From Streptomyces sp. NBC_01381 (GTDB taxonomy: Bacteria; Actinomycetota; Actinomycetes; Streptomycetales; Streptomycetaceae), in assembly GCF_026340305.1 (NCBI RefSeq), contig NZ_JAPEPI010000001.1, positions 124,001 to 188,000 on the forward strand: a DNA stretch of 64,000 bases. The letters are read 5' to 3'. Of the stretch, positions 15,802 through 23,887 are shown in pieces (positions within the stretch are counted from its first letter, which is position 1; the number at the start of each line of letters is the position of its first letter). A program made the translations under genes and the position numbers. Under the pieces are notes generated by a model, which did not search any database, was not told where the DNA came from, and saw only the letters and a program-made list of their open reading frames with translations.

Positions 15802-16649
15802 GTCTCTCCCAGCACTTGCTCGATGAAGGACAGTGACTCCCGTGGCCTGAGAGCCTGCGCCCGGATCATCCCATAGCGCAACTCAAGGATCCTGAGCTGC
15901 TTCGGGTCGGTGACAGGGTGGCTGCCGAACGCCCCCTCGGAGCGTCCGACTGCCGTGCCGTCACGGAACTTCAGCACTTCGATCAGGCCTCCCATTCCGG
16001 CATGGCTCTCACAGTCGAGCGGCATCACCTGGAAGGTGACACTCCGCAACTGCGCTACTTCCACCAGGTGTTGAAGCTGTCGCCGCAGCACCATTCTCCC
16101 TCCGATGGTGCGTCGCAGCGTCGCCTCTTCCTGGACGAAGTGGAGGGACGGCGCAGGCGAACGCTCGAAGATCGCCTGCCTGCCCATGCGCGCGGCCACT
16201 CCTCGCTCCAATTCATCTTGCGAGAAGGCAGGCTGCCGCATCTCGAACAGCGCCCGCATGTGCTCTTCCGTTTGCAGTAGCCCATGGACGTTGTGGTTGC
16301 TGTACAACCCGATCTCGACCGCCTGCGCCTCCAACTTCGCCAAGTCCCGGGCCTTCTTCGGATACCGGGCCTCCCGCATCTCCTTCTTCATCGCGGAGAC
16401 AAGCCCACCCGCGCCCAACACCTCGTCCACCTTGTCCAGATACTCGGGACGAGGAATCCGCGCCCCGCGCTCGATCTTCCGGATCAGGTCCTCCCCGTAC
16501 CCGATGGCCTCCCCGAACTCGCCCACCCGAAGACCCGCCGCCTCCCTCCGCAACTTGAGATGGTGACCCGCCATCTCGACCACCGCACTGATCTCGTCCT
16601 CGGGATCAACGTCCCAACCGGGCTCATCCGCCCCGTCGTTACGCTCCAC
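15798..16649 (-). CDS. WhiJ-like XRE regulator with DUF5753 domain
   Basis: 283 residues from a GTG at 16649; the frame is open to 16778 but the extension is unlike the family. A helix-turn-helix lies near residues 25-80 (HLKLRREAAGLRVGEFGEAIGYGEDLIRKIERGARIP). The rest is a DUF5753 ligand-binding-like domain (VHGLLQTEEHMRALFEMRQPAFSQDELERGVAARMGRQAIFER ... LSFIEQVLG). It probably regulates development together with the DUF397 partner and the divergent ATPase. By position between the Tad genes and the LysM/BTAD gene it may be the whiJ orthologue itself, but many paralogues exist. Confidence 0.88.
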   Translation of the reverse strand: MERNDGADEPGWDVDPEDEISAVVEMAGHHLKLRREAAGLRVGEFGEAIGYGEDLIRKIERGARIPRPEYLDKVDEVLGAGGLVSAMKKEMREARYPKKARDLAKLEAQAVEIGLYSNHNVHGLLQTEEHMRALFEMRQPAFSQDELERGVAARMGRQAIFERSPAPSLHFVQEEATLRRTIGGRMVLRRQLQHLVEVAQLRSVTFQVMPLDCESHAGMGGLIEVLKFRDGTAVGRSEGAFGSHPVTDPKQLRILELRYGMIRAQALRPRESLSFIEQVLGET

Positions 16650-16817
16650 GCCACCACGCCCAACGTCCACCGCACCCACCTCCGACGTGCCGTCCAAGCC
16701 CAACGCGCACTCGTACCCACACGTCACCCCGGACAGCCGGGACAAGCACCGGACAAACGCGGTACGCACAGCCCGCACCGCTATTCACGGTACGCACGGA
16801 CGACCACGCTGAGTGAC

Positions 16818-17249
16818 GTGAACCAAGAAACCACCCGAGCCCAGACCCCCGTACGCCAGTTCACGATCCTGCTGTCCGCCACGCGAAGAGGCGCCCGCCT
16901 GGCACGGCTCCTGGCGGGCGAGCAACTCCGCACATGGGGACTACCGTTCGAGACGGCGGAGCAGATCGTCGCCGAGCTGGCGAACAACGCCGCACTGCAC
17001 GGCCACGTACCCGGCAGAAGCTTCCGACTGGCACTCACGCTCACCGAGACCGACACTCTCCGTATCGAAGTGACCGACGCACTAGCGGACCGTCTCCCAC
17101 CGGGTAGACCCCAACTCCCGCCGCTTGAGGTGGAGTCGGGCAGAGGCCTGATCCTGGTCGCGGCACTGTGCGACCGGTGGGGTACGGAGCTGAGCCCGGC
17201 CCCCTGCAAAACAATCTGGGCGGAAATCGACCTTCCCGAGCCCGCTTGA
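16818..17249 (+). CDS. HATPase_c anti-sigma-like regulatory ATPase
   Basis: 143 residues from a GTG at 16818. It shows the GHKL ATP-binding boxes: N-box EQIVAELANNAALHG, G1-like LRIEVTDALADRLPP and G2 GRGLILVAALCDRWG. It lacks other kinase domains, as do RsbW/SpoIIAB-like anti-sigma factors. It is divergent from the XRE/DUF397 pair, the standard trio of WhiJ-type loci. It probably acts by binding a regulator rather than by phosphorylating a histidine. Confidence 0.88.
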   Translation: MNQETTRAQTPVRQFTILLSATRRGARLARLLAGEQLRTWGLPFETAEQIVAELANNAALHGHVPGRSFRLALTLTETDTLRIEVTDALADRLPPGRPQLPPLEVESGRGLILVAALCDRWGTELSPAPCKTIWAEIDLPEPA

Positions 17250-17287
17250 CGGCGGCGTCCCCGCCAAGGGGTGTGAGCGTGCGGGGC

Positions 17288-18115
17288 GGGGGCTTTGGCA
17301 GCCCGGCATCGAGTTGGCGCCGGGGCCGCCCGCTGTTACGAGGTTGGCGGTTCCGGGCCGGCCATCAAGGGCGCTCCGCTGCGCTACGCGTCGGCTTCGC
17401 CGATTCCGCTGCGCTCCACCCTTGACACCCAACCCTCCACCGCAGGTGAACGTCGATCGGGCGGCCCAGGAAGCGGGCCTCACGGGACTGCGGGGATGGG
17501 TCATCCGGCTTCGCTGCCGGGTGCGGACTGGTTCGTAGCAGACGCCGTCAGATGGAGAGGTGCGCGGCCGGTTCGGGGATGGGTGCCGGTTTCGTCAAGC
17601 GTCTTGGCGGCCGGATCTTCCGGTGTGACCGTCACTTGCGAGGTGACCCTCACGCATCACAGGTTGGGGGGGGTGGGGGACCTACTTTGGAAAAGTAGTG
17701 TTCTGACACAAGGGGGGCGCGCGGCACTACGAAACGCAACTTTGCCGAAGTAGGTCCCCCACCCCCCTCTCTCCCGGCCACCCGGTCGGGGCCGGTCGGC
17801 AGACGCTTGACGAGACCGGCACCGATCCCCGGACCGGCCGCGCACCCCTCCAGCGGGCAGCGCTGCTACGAACAAGTCCGCACCCGGCGCTCAAGCCGGA
17901 TGACCCGCCGGGTGGTCCCCGAGAGCCCCGCTTCCAGGGCCGCCCGGTCATATGGCTTCGCGCGGTGGAGGGGTGGGTGTCAAGGGTGGAGCGAAGCGGA
18001 ATCGGCGAAGCCGACGCGCAGCGCAGCGGAGCGCCCTTTACACCCGGCCCGGAACCGCCAACCTCGGGACAACCGGGCGGCCCCGGCGCCAACTCGACGC
18101 CGGGACAGCAAAGCC
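17288..18115. repeat. Giant imperfect palindrome (~830 bases), non-coding
   Basis: The left arm starting at 17288 (GGGGCTTTGGCAGCCCGGC, then GAGTTGGCGCCGGGGCC) is the near-exact reverse complement of the right arm ending at 18115. Inner blocks also match: the CTCCGCTGCG/CGATTCCGCTGCGCTCC stretch near 17370-17420 with 17975-18035, and GGGGGGTGGGGGACCTACTT at 17668-17687 with its exact complement at 17748-17767. The centre is near 17717, with an unpaired core of about 60 bases. Indels offset the arms by about 32 bases. The ORFs here are products of the palindrome, and I see no genuine gene in it. Confidence 0.85.
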
Positions 18116-18128
18116 CCGCATCGAGGTT

Positions 18129-18795
18129 TCCACGACCCGGCCGCCCCGACAACGAGCGGCAGCAAGCGTCGTCGTACGCCGCTGATCGTCGCGCTCGCCG
18201 TCGTGGGCGTCCTGGCGGTCGGTGGCGGGGGCGTCGCCGCGTACCAGCTCATGGGGGACGACGGGAAGGAGAACAACTCGGCGGGGGGGGCAAGCAGGGT
18301 TCCGGCTCCGAGGCCGGCAGCAAGCCCGGCGGCAGCGACACCGCGTCACCGGAGACGGCGGCCGATGCCCCGAAGAGCGCCGGGTGCCGTCCCGCCGACG
18401 TCACCGAACTCAACATCAATGACCTCGAGCTCTACGTGAACCAGAAGTACTCGGGGGCGACCACGGGCCCCCGGATCACCTACGAGGACTGCGCGGCTCC
18501 CCTCAGCAGCAACAGCCTCCGCCTCGCCGACGCAAGCGGCGCGTTCAGCGCCACCACCGAGCAGCGCCCCACCCCCAGCGCATGCCGCGACACCGCGCGC
18601 GAGGCGAATCTGCCCAACCCCATCCCGCTCAGCAAGATCAGGGACGACTCGGTCCTCAAGGCGAACACCGGCATCTGTGTCGAGTCCAGCGACGGACCCG
18701 TCACGCACCTGTGGATCACCAAGGTCAACAAGGAGCCGGAGAACGACAATCTCCGGTCCTACGTGGTGAAGGCCACCCAGTGGAAGCCTGAGTGA
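18129..18795 (+). pseudogene. Broken membrane-anchored protein beside the palindrome
   Basis: Frame 2 reads GSKRRRTPLIVALAVVGVLA then VGGGGVAAYQLMGDDGKENN, a single-pass anchor, up to a run of eight G at 18283-18290. There the coding frame shifts, and the exported domain (KSAGCRPADVTELNINDLEL ... LRSYVVKATQWKPE, with several cysteines) continues in frame 3 to 18795. No proper N-terminus exists: upstream sequence is the palindrome arm. So it lost its 5' end and carries a homopolymer frameshift. A comparable but intact design is the protein at 38699-39718. Confidence 0.6.
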
Positions 18796-18826
18796 AGCTG
18801 CGTCGCGGGGTACCCGGTCCGCCGGC

Positions 18827-19291
18827 TCAGCCGACCGCGTTCTCCGCCACCGCGCGCCCGCGCACCGTCACGTCCCCGCCGTAGAACATCCCGGTGAACA
18901 CCGGGCTGTAGGTCATCTGGACCTCGACCTCGACCTGTTCGGCGTTGGCCGTCACGCAGTGCGTGGCCGCGACGTCCGCGCCGCCCATGCCCATCTCCGT
19001 GGCGAACTGTCTGGCGCGCGCGCCGCAGTTCTCGTAGTTGATGGGCGCGCCCTTGGCACCTTCGTAGATGCCCTCGGTGTCGAGGTCCTGCGCGGCATAG
19101 CGCGCGGCCTGTTCCGCTATGTCCGCGGCACGCTCCCGCTTGGAGATGGAAAGGCCGCCGTCGATGACGAAGGCCGAGAGCGTGAGGAAGACGATCGCGA
19201 AGATGATGACGGCGCCCGCGCCCGAGCCACGGTCGTCGAGGCGTTCGCAGCGGGCGGCGGCCCATGAACGGATAACAGGGGCGATGTTCAC
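18827..19291 (-). CDS. TadG-like pilus assembly protein
   Basis: 154 residues. The N-terminal membrane segment (GAGAVIIFAIVFLTLSAFVIDGGLSISKRERAADIAEQAARYAA) is the putative Flp pilus-assembly TadE/G form, but without the glutamate of the prepilin site. The remainder (a ~100-residue exported domain with cysteines at ENCGAR and ATHC) is typical of short actinobacterial TadG-like proteins. Its ATG overlaps the end of the TadE gene upstream (19288-19291), and it is the last gene of the Tad operon. Confidence 0.82.
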   Translation of the reverse strand: MNIAPVIRSWAAARCERLDDRGSGAGAVIIFAIVFLTLSAFVIDGGLSISKRERAADIAEQAARYAAQDLDTEGIYEGAKGAPINYENCGARARQFATEMGMGGADVAATHCVTANAEQVEVEVQMTYSPVFTGMFYGGDVTVRGRAVAENAVG

Positions 19292-19752
19292 GCCGACCTC
19301 CGGTAGGGGTCCAGCGAAGAGCTGAAGCTGGCCTTCAGCGTCGTCTCCATGTCGAGGCCGAGCATGCCCAAGCCCCTTACCCGACAGCTCACTTCCACCG
19401 TGAAGAACGTGCCGGACTTGAAGCCCGTGCTCGTCTGGGTGACGCCGATCGGCCCGATGCAGGTGTCCTCCAGGTCGGCCTCCGCCGCCGCCCTGGCCTC
19501 GGCCATCGCCGTGCCCCGGTCCTTCTGGATCGAACCGGCACGGGCGGCGTCACGCGCCGCGCCGTCAACGGCCCCCCGGCCGTCGACCAGTTGGCCGAAG
19601 GCCACCAGGAGCAGGATGAAGAGAATCATCACGGGTGCGAGGATGACCACCTCGATGGTCGAGAGCCCACGGTCCGAACGCAGGCGGCCCGAACGCAGGC
19701 GGCCCGACGCGCGCATCCCGTGGGGGACGGCGCAAGCCCGTACTTTCGCCAT
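19288..19752 (-). CDS. TadE-like pseudopilin, first copy
   Basis: 154 residues. After a basic leader comes a class III prepilin site, RG|LSTIE, with Glu at +5, followed by the hydrophobic helix VVILAPVMILFILLLVAFGQLV and an exported domain with an ARDAARAGSIQ region. The prepilin peptidase at 6374-7078 is the likely processor. The leader carries the duplicated RSGRLRSDRG motif. It overlaps or abuts both neighbours in the operon. Confidence 0.85.
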   Translation of the reverse strand: MAKVRACAVPHGMRASGRLRSGRLRSDRGLSTIEVVILAPVMILFILLLVAFGQLVDGRGAVDGAARDAARAGSIQKDRGTAMAEARAAAEADLEDTCIGPIGVTQTSTGFKSGTFFTVEVSCRVRGLGMLGLDMETTLKASFSSSLDPYRRSA

Positions 19753-20204
19753 CAGCCGCCCTCACCCTCCTCCACGAACCGCTCCACCGGTCCGGACGAC
19801 TGCGCGCGCACCGTCATGTCGAGACCGGGGAAGACCGACGGCACCTTCGCGGTGATCTCCACACCGACCGTGTTCGCCTTCGGCTCGACCGTCGCCACAT
19901 CCGGGTTCAGGACCAACTGCGGGCCGAGCTGCCGGATGTAGTCGTCGACCACGTCGCGCGCCTCGCCCCGCCAGCCGCCCGGGTTCTCGTCGGCCGTCGC
20001 GCGGGCCTTGCGCGCCCCCGCCTGGGCCGCGGCCTGGGCGACATGGTCCGCGAAGAAGTACAGCGCGAACTGCACCGTCGCGAAGATCATGAAGAACAGC
20101 ACCGGAGTGAGCAGCACGAACTCGATCGCGGTCATGCCGGATTCACCGCGGGTGGAGGCTGCCTCCACCCTGCGGCGTACCCATCGCTTCACGCACCCGC
20201 GCAC
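19752..20204 (-). CDS. TadE-like pseudopilin, second copy
   Basis: 150 residues if the GTG at 20204 is used; a GTG at 20192 is equally possible, and the open frame to 20417 is antisense-like upstream of the real start. The prepilin site is SG|MTAIE with Glu at +5, then FVLLTPVLFFMIFATVQFALYFFADHVAQAAAQAGARKAR, the TadE signature. The exported part ends RFVEEGEGG. It is a minor pilin or assembly factor of the Flp pilus. Confidence 0.83.
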   Translation of the reverse strand: MRGCVKRWVRRRVEAASTRGESGMTAIEFVLLTPVLFFMIFATVQFALYFFADHVAQAAAQAGARKARATADENPGGWRGEARDVVDDYIRQLGPQLVLNPDVATVEPKANTVGVEITAKVPSVFPGLDMTVRAQSSGPVERFVEEGEGG

Positions 20205-20241
20205 TCGTCCCCGCCCTCGCTCCCCGGTAACCGATTGATGA

Positions 20242-20493
20242 TCAGCAGGTGCCGTCGGCGTCCGCACCCTCGATGCAGTCCTTGACGTCTTCCGCGCCGC
20301 CCTTGAGCGCGCCGTTGATGACGGCGGCGACCACACCGACGATCGCCACGACGACCGCCGAGATGATGACCCACTCGACTGCGGACGCACCGCGGTCGAG
20401 CTCGCCCGAGCGGGCACGCTGCACGCGGCCCTGCAGGAAGGTGATCATGAAGTCCAGACCGGAGTTGCCGGTGCTGAAGTTCCGTCCGTTCAT
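20242..20493 (-). CDS. Flp-type major pilin
   Basis: 83 residues with a short leader, a processing site RG|ASAVE at residues 34-40 (Glu at +5 after cleavage) and the hydrophobic helix WVIISAVVVAIVGVVAAVINGAL. The mature protein is about 48 residues, the size of Flp pilins, and ends in a cysteine pair (KDCIEGADADGTC) that could form a disulfide. Its leader is longer than in most Flp pilins. It lies between tadC and tadE. Confidence 0.85.
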   Translation of the reverse strand: MNGRNFSTGNSGLDFMITFLQGRVQRARSGELDRGASAVEWVIISAVVVAIVGVVAAVINGALKGGAEDVKDCIEGADADGTC

Positions 20494-20575
20494 GGTGAGT
20501 TGTCCTTTCAGGAGTGGGGGGAGGGACCCGGATCACTGCCGCCGTCGGCAGGTCCGTCCATCGCCGTGAAGATCG

Positions 20576-21511
20576 CTAGACCTGGAACACGCGCATTGCC
20601 GCCGGGAAGATCAGGAAGACAAGGAAGCCGGCACACAGCAGCAGCTGTGCGACGAGCATCGACTGGGATTTCTCGCCCGCGCTGCCCTCGATCTCGGCCA
20701 TCTCGCGGTGCCGCATCGTCTCCGCGCGGGAGGCGAGCGACTCGCGCACCTTCGCGCCGTCGTCCGCCACCAGGCCGAGCGAAGCCGACAGGTCCTTGAG
20801 CTCTTCGACGCCCAGCTGCTCGCCGAGTGTGCCGAGCGCCTGCCACTGGCTGATGCCGGTGATCCGGGCATCGGCCAGCGCGTTTCGGATACGTTGCGTC
20901 GCCCATCCGTCGGAGACTTCCGCCGCCGCCATCAGGGCCTCGGGGAGGCCGCGGCCGCCCGCCAGGCTCATCGACACCAGGTCCAGATAGGCACCGATGA
21001 CGCGACGCAGGTCGCGCCGCTTGTCCGCGGCGTCGCGCCGGACCTCGAGGTCGGGAAGGAAGAAGAAGAGAACGCCGAACATCAGCGCAAGCCAGACCGG
21101 GATGATCGGGCTGCTGCCGACCCCCAGCGTCCAGATGATGGCGAACATGAACGGGCCGAAGAAGATGCCCGTCGCCGCCAGCAGTGTCTTCGTCGCCAGG
21201 AACTTCTCCCAGCTGCGGTCGAGCACCGCCAGGTCGGCCCGCAGCGAGCGCTGTTCCCAGCCCTGCTGGAGATAGAAGTCGGCGACCCGCGCGCCCACCC
21301 GGGCACGCGTCGAGTTCATGCGGCCGGAGCTCTTCTTGTCGTCGCCGGACGGTGCGCGGTTCGACTCGTAGGCCGCGCCCCGCGCACGCATCGCGTCGAT
21401 GCGCGCGACGGTCGCGACCGCACTCCGCTTGGACGGCATCAGGGCCCGTACGAGGGCGAAGATGCCCAGGCCGAGGATGGCGCCGATCACTATCGGCATC
21501 GTCAGGTTCAT
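20576..21511 (-). CDS. tadC: TadC, type II/IV secretion F-family platform protein
   Basis: 311 residues with an N-terminal helix (PIVIGAILGLGIFALVRAL), a central helix pair around residues 95-145, a T2SS-F domain (RRDLRRVIGAYLDLVSMSLAGGRGLPEALMAAAEVSDGW) and a last hydrophobic segment near the C-terminus (LLLCAGFLVFLIFPAAMRVF). It forms the inner-membrane platform of the Tad pilus with TadB. Its start overlaps the tadB stop (21508-21511). Confidence 0.88.
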   Translation of the reverse strand: MNLTMPIVIGAILGLGIFALVRALMPSKRSAVATVARIDAMRARGAAYESNRAPSGDDKKSSGRMNSTRARVGARVADFYLQQGWEQRSLRADLAVLDRSWEKFLATKTLLAATGIFFGPFMFAIIWTLGVGSSPIIPVWLALMFGVLFFFLPDLEVRRDAADKRRDLRRVIGAYLDLVSMSLAGGRGLPEALMAAAEVSDGWATQRIRNALADARITGISQWQALGTLGEQLGVEELKDLSASLGLVADDGAKVRESLASRAETMRHREMAEIEGSAGEKSQSMLVAQLLLCAGFLVFLIFPAAMRVFQV

Positions 21512-22569
21512 CGACGTACCCCCTCCGGATTCGCATGGCCGCCCTGCCCGGGGTGACCCGGCTGGCCCGGCTGGCCCGGCTGCCCGTACGGACCGCTCGG
21601 GCCCGTCAGCGGCGCCTGCGCCTCACCGGCACCGGGAGCCACACCCGCCCCAGCCCCCCGAGGCCGCACAAACTGCACCCCCGGCTCATCCCGGATCAGG
21701 AAGCGATCCGGCGTCTCCACCGTCGACAGCTTCCGCAGCCACCAGAAGCCGAGCGCGAACAGCGCGCAGACGCAGGCGAGTACGAGCTGGCCGACCGGCG
21801 TGCCGTACGGCGAGACGAAGTCCCGGTTGAAGATCGAAAGGCCGAGGACGAACGCGATCGACACCGCGACCACGATCTGCACCGACCGCCGCGTCGACGC
21901 CCGCTGCGCCATCACGCGCTGCCGCATGTCGACCTCTTCACGCGCCGACTTGGCAAGCGCGCCGAGCACCTGCCGCAGACCCGGACCCCGCAGCTTCGCG
22001 TTCAGGATCAGGGCGGCGACGATGATGTCCGCCGACGCGTCGTCGATCTCGTCGGCGAGGACCTGAAGGGCCTCGGGAAGCGGGGTACGAGCCCGCAACC
22101 GGTCCACCAGCGCGTCCAGATGCGGACGAAGCACCGGCGCGGCCGCCCGCGCCGAAGCGGGGATCGCCTGCTCCAGGCCGACCGCGCCCGCGATGGTGTC
22201 GCGCAGGGACTCCGTCCAGGCGGCGAGGGCCTCGACGCGCTTCATCTGGGCGCGCTCCTCGGCCGCACCCCCGAACAGCTTGTCCCAGAAGAAGACGAGG
22301 ATGCCGGACGCGATGCCCGCCACCGCCCAGCGGGTGAGGAGGAGGACCACCAAGCCGACGCCGATGGCCAACGAGCCGCGCTGCCCGGCGAAGCGGATGA
22401 GTTCACTCATCCGCTCGCTGGCCTTCTGCTTCTCGTGCTCGGGCTTCACGGGCAGTCCGCGCAACGCGATCGCGAGGACCGCGAGGCCTCCGCCGACCGC
22501 GATGCCGCAGCCCAGTGCGTACAGGACGGGCAGCGAGAAGAGGCCGCCCATCGAGCCGAGTGAGTTCAT
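21508..22569 (-). CDS. tadB: TadB, Flp pilus platform protein
   Basis: 353 residues with membrane helices near the start (VLYALGCGIAVGGGLAVLAIAL) and at ~70-100. The T2SS-F core is RDTIAGAVGLEQAIPASARAAAPVLRPHLDALVDRLRARTPLPEALQVLADEIDDASADIIVAALILNAK. Two more helices lie after residue 230. The C-terminus is a Gly/Pro/Gln-rich tail with GQPGQPGQPGHPGQGG repeats, which is unusual for TadB. It starts 7 bases after the tadA gene ends. Confidence 0.88.
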   Translation of the reverse strand: MNSLGSMGGLFSLPVLYALGCGIAVGGGLAVLAIALRGLPVKPEHEKQKASERMSELIRFAGQRGSLAIGVGLVVLLLTRWAVAGIASGILVFFWDKLFGGAAEERAQMKRVEALAAWTESLRDTIAGAVGLEQAIPASARAAAPVLRPHLDALVDRLRARTPLPEALQVLADEIDDASADIIVAALILNAKLRGPGLRQVLGALAKSAREEVDMRQRVMAQRASTRRSVQIVVAVSIAFVLGLSIFNRDFVSPYGTPVGQLVLACVCALFALGFWWLRKLSTVETPDRFLIRDEPGVQFVRPRGAGAGVAPGAGEAQAPLTGPSGPYGQPGQPGQPGHPGQGGHANPEGVRR

Positions 22570-22576
22570 GTCGTGC

Positions 22577-23887
22577 TCACCCCCATTGCCCGGCGGGGCG
22601 GTAGCCGAAGACAGCCAGGTCGTCCATGCAAGCTATCGGCGCGTGCGCGACGACCTGCCCGTCCGCGGCCTCCGCGAAGACCTCGCTGGACAGGACGCGG
22701 CCGTCGACGCCGTTGACCTCGCGGACCGAGGTCACCATGCGCTGGAGCTTTCCGCCGGTCTGGTAGTTGTTGCGCCGCTGGATGAAGACGACGAAGTTGA
22801 CGGCTCCGGCCACGAGCATCTGGCTGGCCTCGATGGGCAGCCGCTCGGAGGCCTGGAGGGCGTACGTCGAGATGCGGTTGAAGACCTCACTCGAGCTGTT
22901 GGCGTGGATCGTGGAGAGCGAGCCGTCGTTGCCCTGCGACATCGCGTTCAGCATGGTCACGATCTCGTCGCCGAGCACCTCACCGACGATGACCCTCGAC
23001 GGGTTCATACGGAGCGAACGGCGCACGAGCTCCGCCATCGAAATGGTGCCCTGGCCCTCGGAGTTGGGCAGGCGCTCCTCGAAGGCGACGACGTTCGGGT
23101 GCAGATCGGCGTACTGGTCGAGACCGAGTTCCAGGGCTCGCTCGACGGTCACCAGACGCTCGTGCGGCGGGATCTCGTTGGCGAGGGCACGCAGGAGCGT
23201 CGTCTTACCGGCGTTCGTCGCGCCCGCGATCATGATGTTCTTGCGGGCCCGCACCGCGCACGCCATGAAGTGTGCGACCTCGGGCGTCACCGTGCCGTTG
23301 CCCACCAGGTCCGACATGAAGACCTTGCCCATGCGGGCACGTCGGATGGAGAGCGCGGGGCGCCGCGTGACGTCCATGACGGCCGACAGACGCGAGCCGT
23401 CGGGGAGCCGGAGGTCGAGCTGCGGGTTGGCGGAGTCGAAGGGGCGGGAGGAGAGACCGGAGTAGGCGCCGAGGATCTGGATGAGCTCGATGAGCTCCTC
23501 GTCCGTCTCGGCGACCGGGTCGCCCTTGACCTCGCGCCCGTCGGCGTATCCGACGAAGACCTGGTCGTACCCGTTGATGTCGATGTTCTCGACGTCGGGG
23601 TCGTCCAGGAGCGGCTGGAGCCGACCGACGCCGAAGAGCGCGGCGTGCACGGCGGCCGCGTACTTCTCCTCGGTCTCGGCGTCCAGCGGGGTGCGCCCGG
23701 CGTTGATCTCTATCCGGGCGTACTCCTCCAGGATCTGGGCGATGACGGCACGGGCGTACTGCCGCTCGTCCTCGCCCGACATGGGGGTGACACCGGAGAC
23801 CTGGTCGAGACGGCGCTGCTCGGCGATGCGGTCACCGGCGTCCTGCCGGAACCGCTTGACGAGCTGGTGATCGACAGGAACGCTCAT
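22577..23887 (-). CDS. tadA: TadA/CpaF secretion ATPase of the Flp pilus
   Basis: 436 residues. An N-terminal domain (to ~200) is followed by a type II/IV secretion ATPase: Walker A AGATNAGKTTLL at about 221-232, Asp box LVTVERALELGL, Walker B SRVIVGEVLGDEIVTMLNAM and the His box region SLSTIHANSS. It is a hexameric cytoplasmic motor for pilus assembly. It overlaps the cpaE-like gene by ATGA at 23884-23887. Confidence 0.93.
   Translation of the reverse strand: MSVPVDHQLVKRFRQDAGDRIAEQRRLDQVSGVTPMSGEDERQYARAVIAQILEEYARIEINAGRTPLDAETEEKYAAAVHAALFGVGRLQPLLDDPDVENIDINGYDQVFVGYADGREVKGDPVAETDEELIELIQILGAYSGLSSRPFDSANPQLDLRLPDGSRLSAVMDVTRRPALSIRRARMGKVFMSDLVGNGTVTPEVAHFMACAVRARKNIMIAGATNAGKTTLLRALANEIPPHERLVTVERALELGLDQYADLHPNVVAFEERLPNSEGQGTISMAELVRRSLRMNPSRVIVGEVLGDEIVTMLNAMSQGNDGSLSTIHANSSSEVFNRISTYALQASERLPIEASQMLVAGAVNFVVFIQRRNNYQTGGKLQRMVTSVREVNGVDGRVLSSEVFAEAADGQVVAHAPIACMDDLAVFGYRPAGQWG

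Noticed and set aside
17295..18185. Several 70-150 codon ORFs in the palindrome on both strands
   Set aside because: Mirror-image translations of the inverted arms appear in both directions (for example the GRSAALRVGFADSA text), which shows that they come from DNA repetition, not selection for protein.
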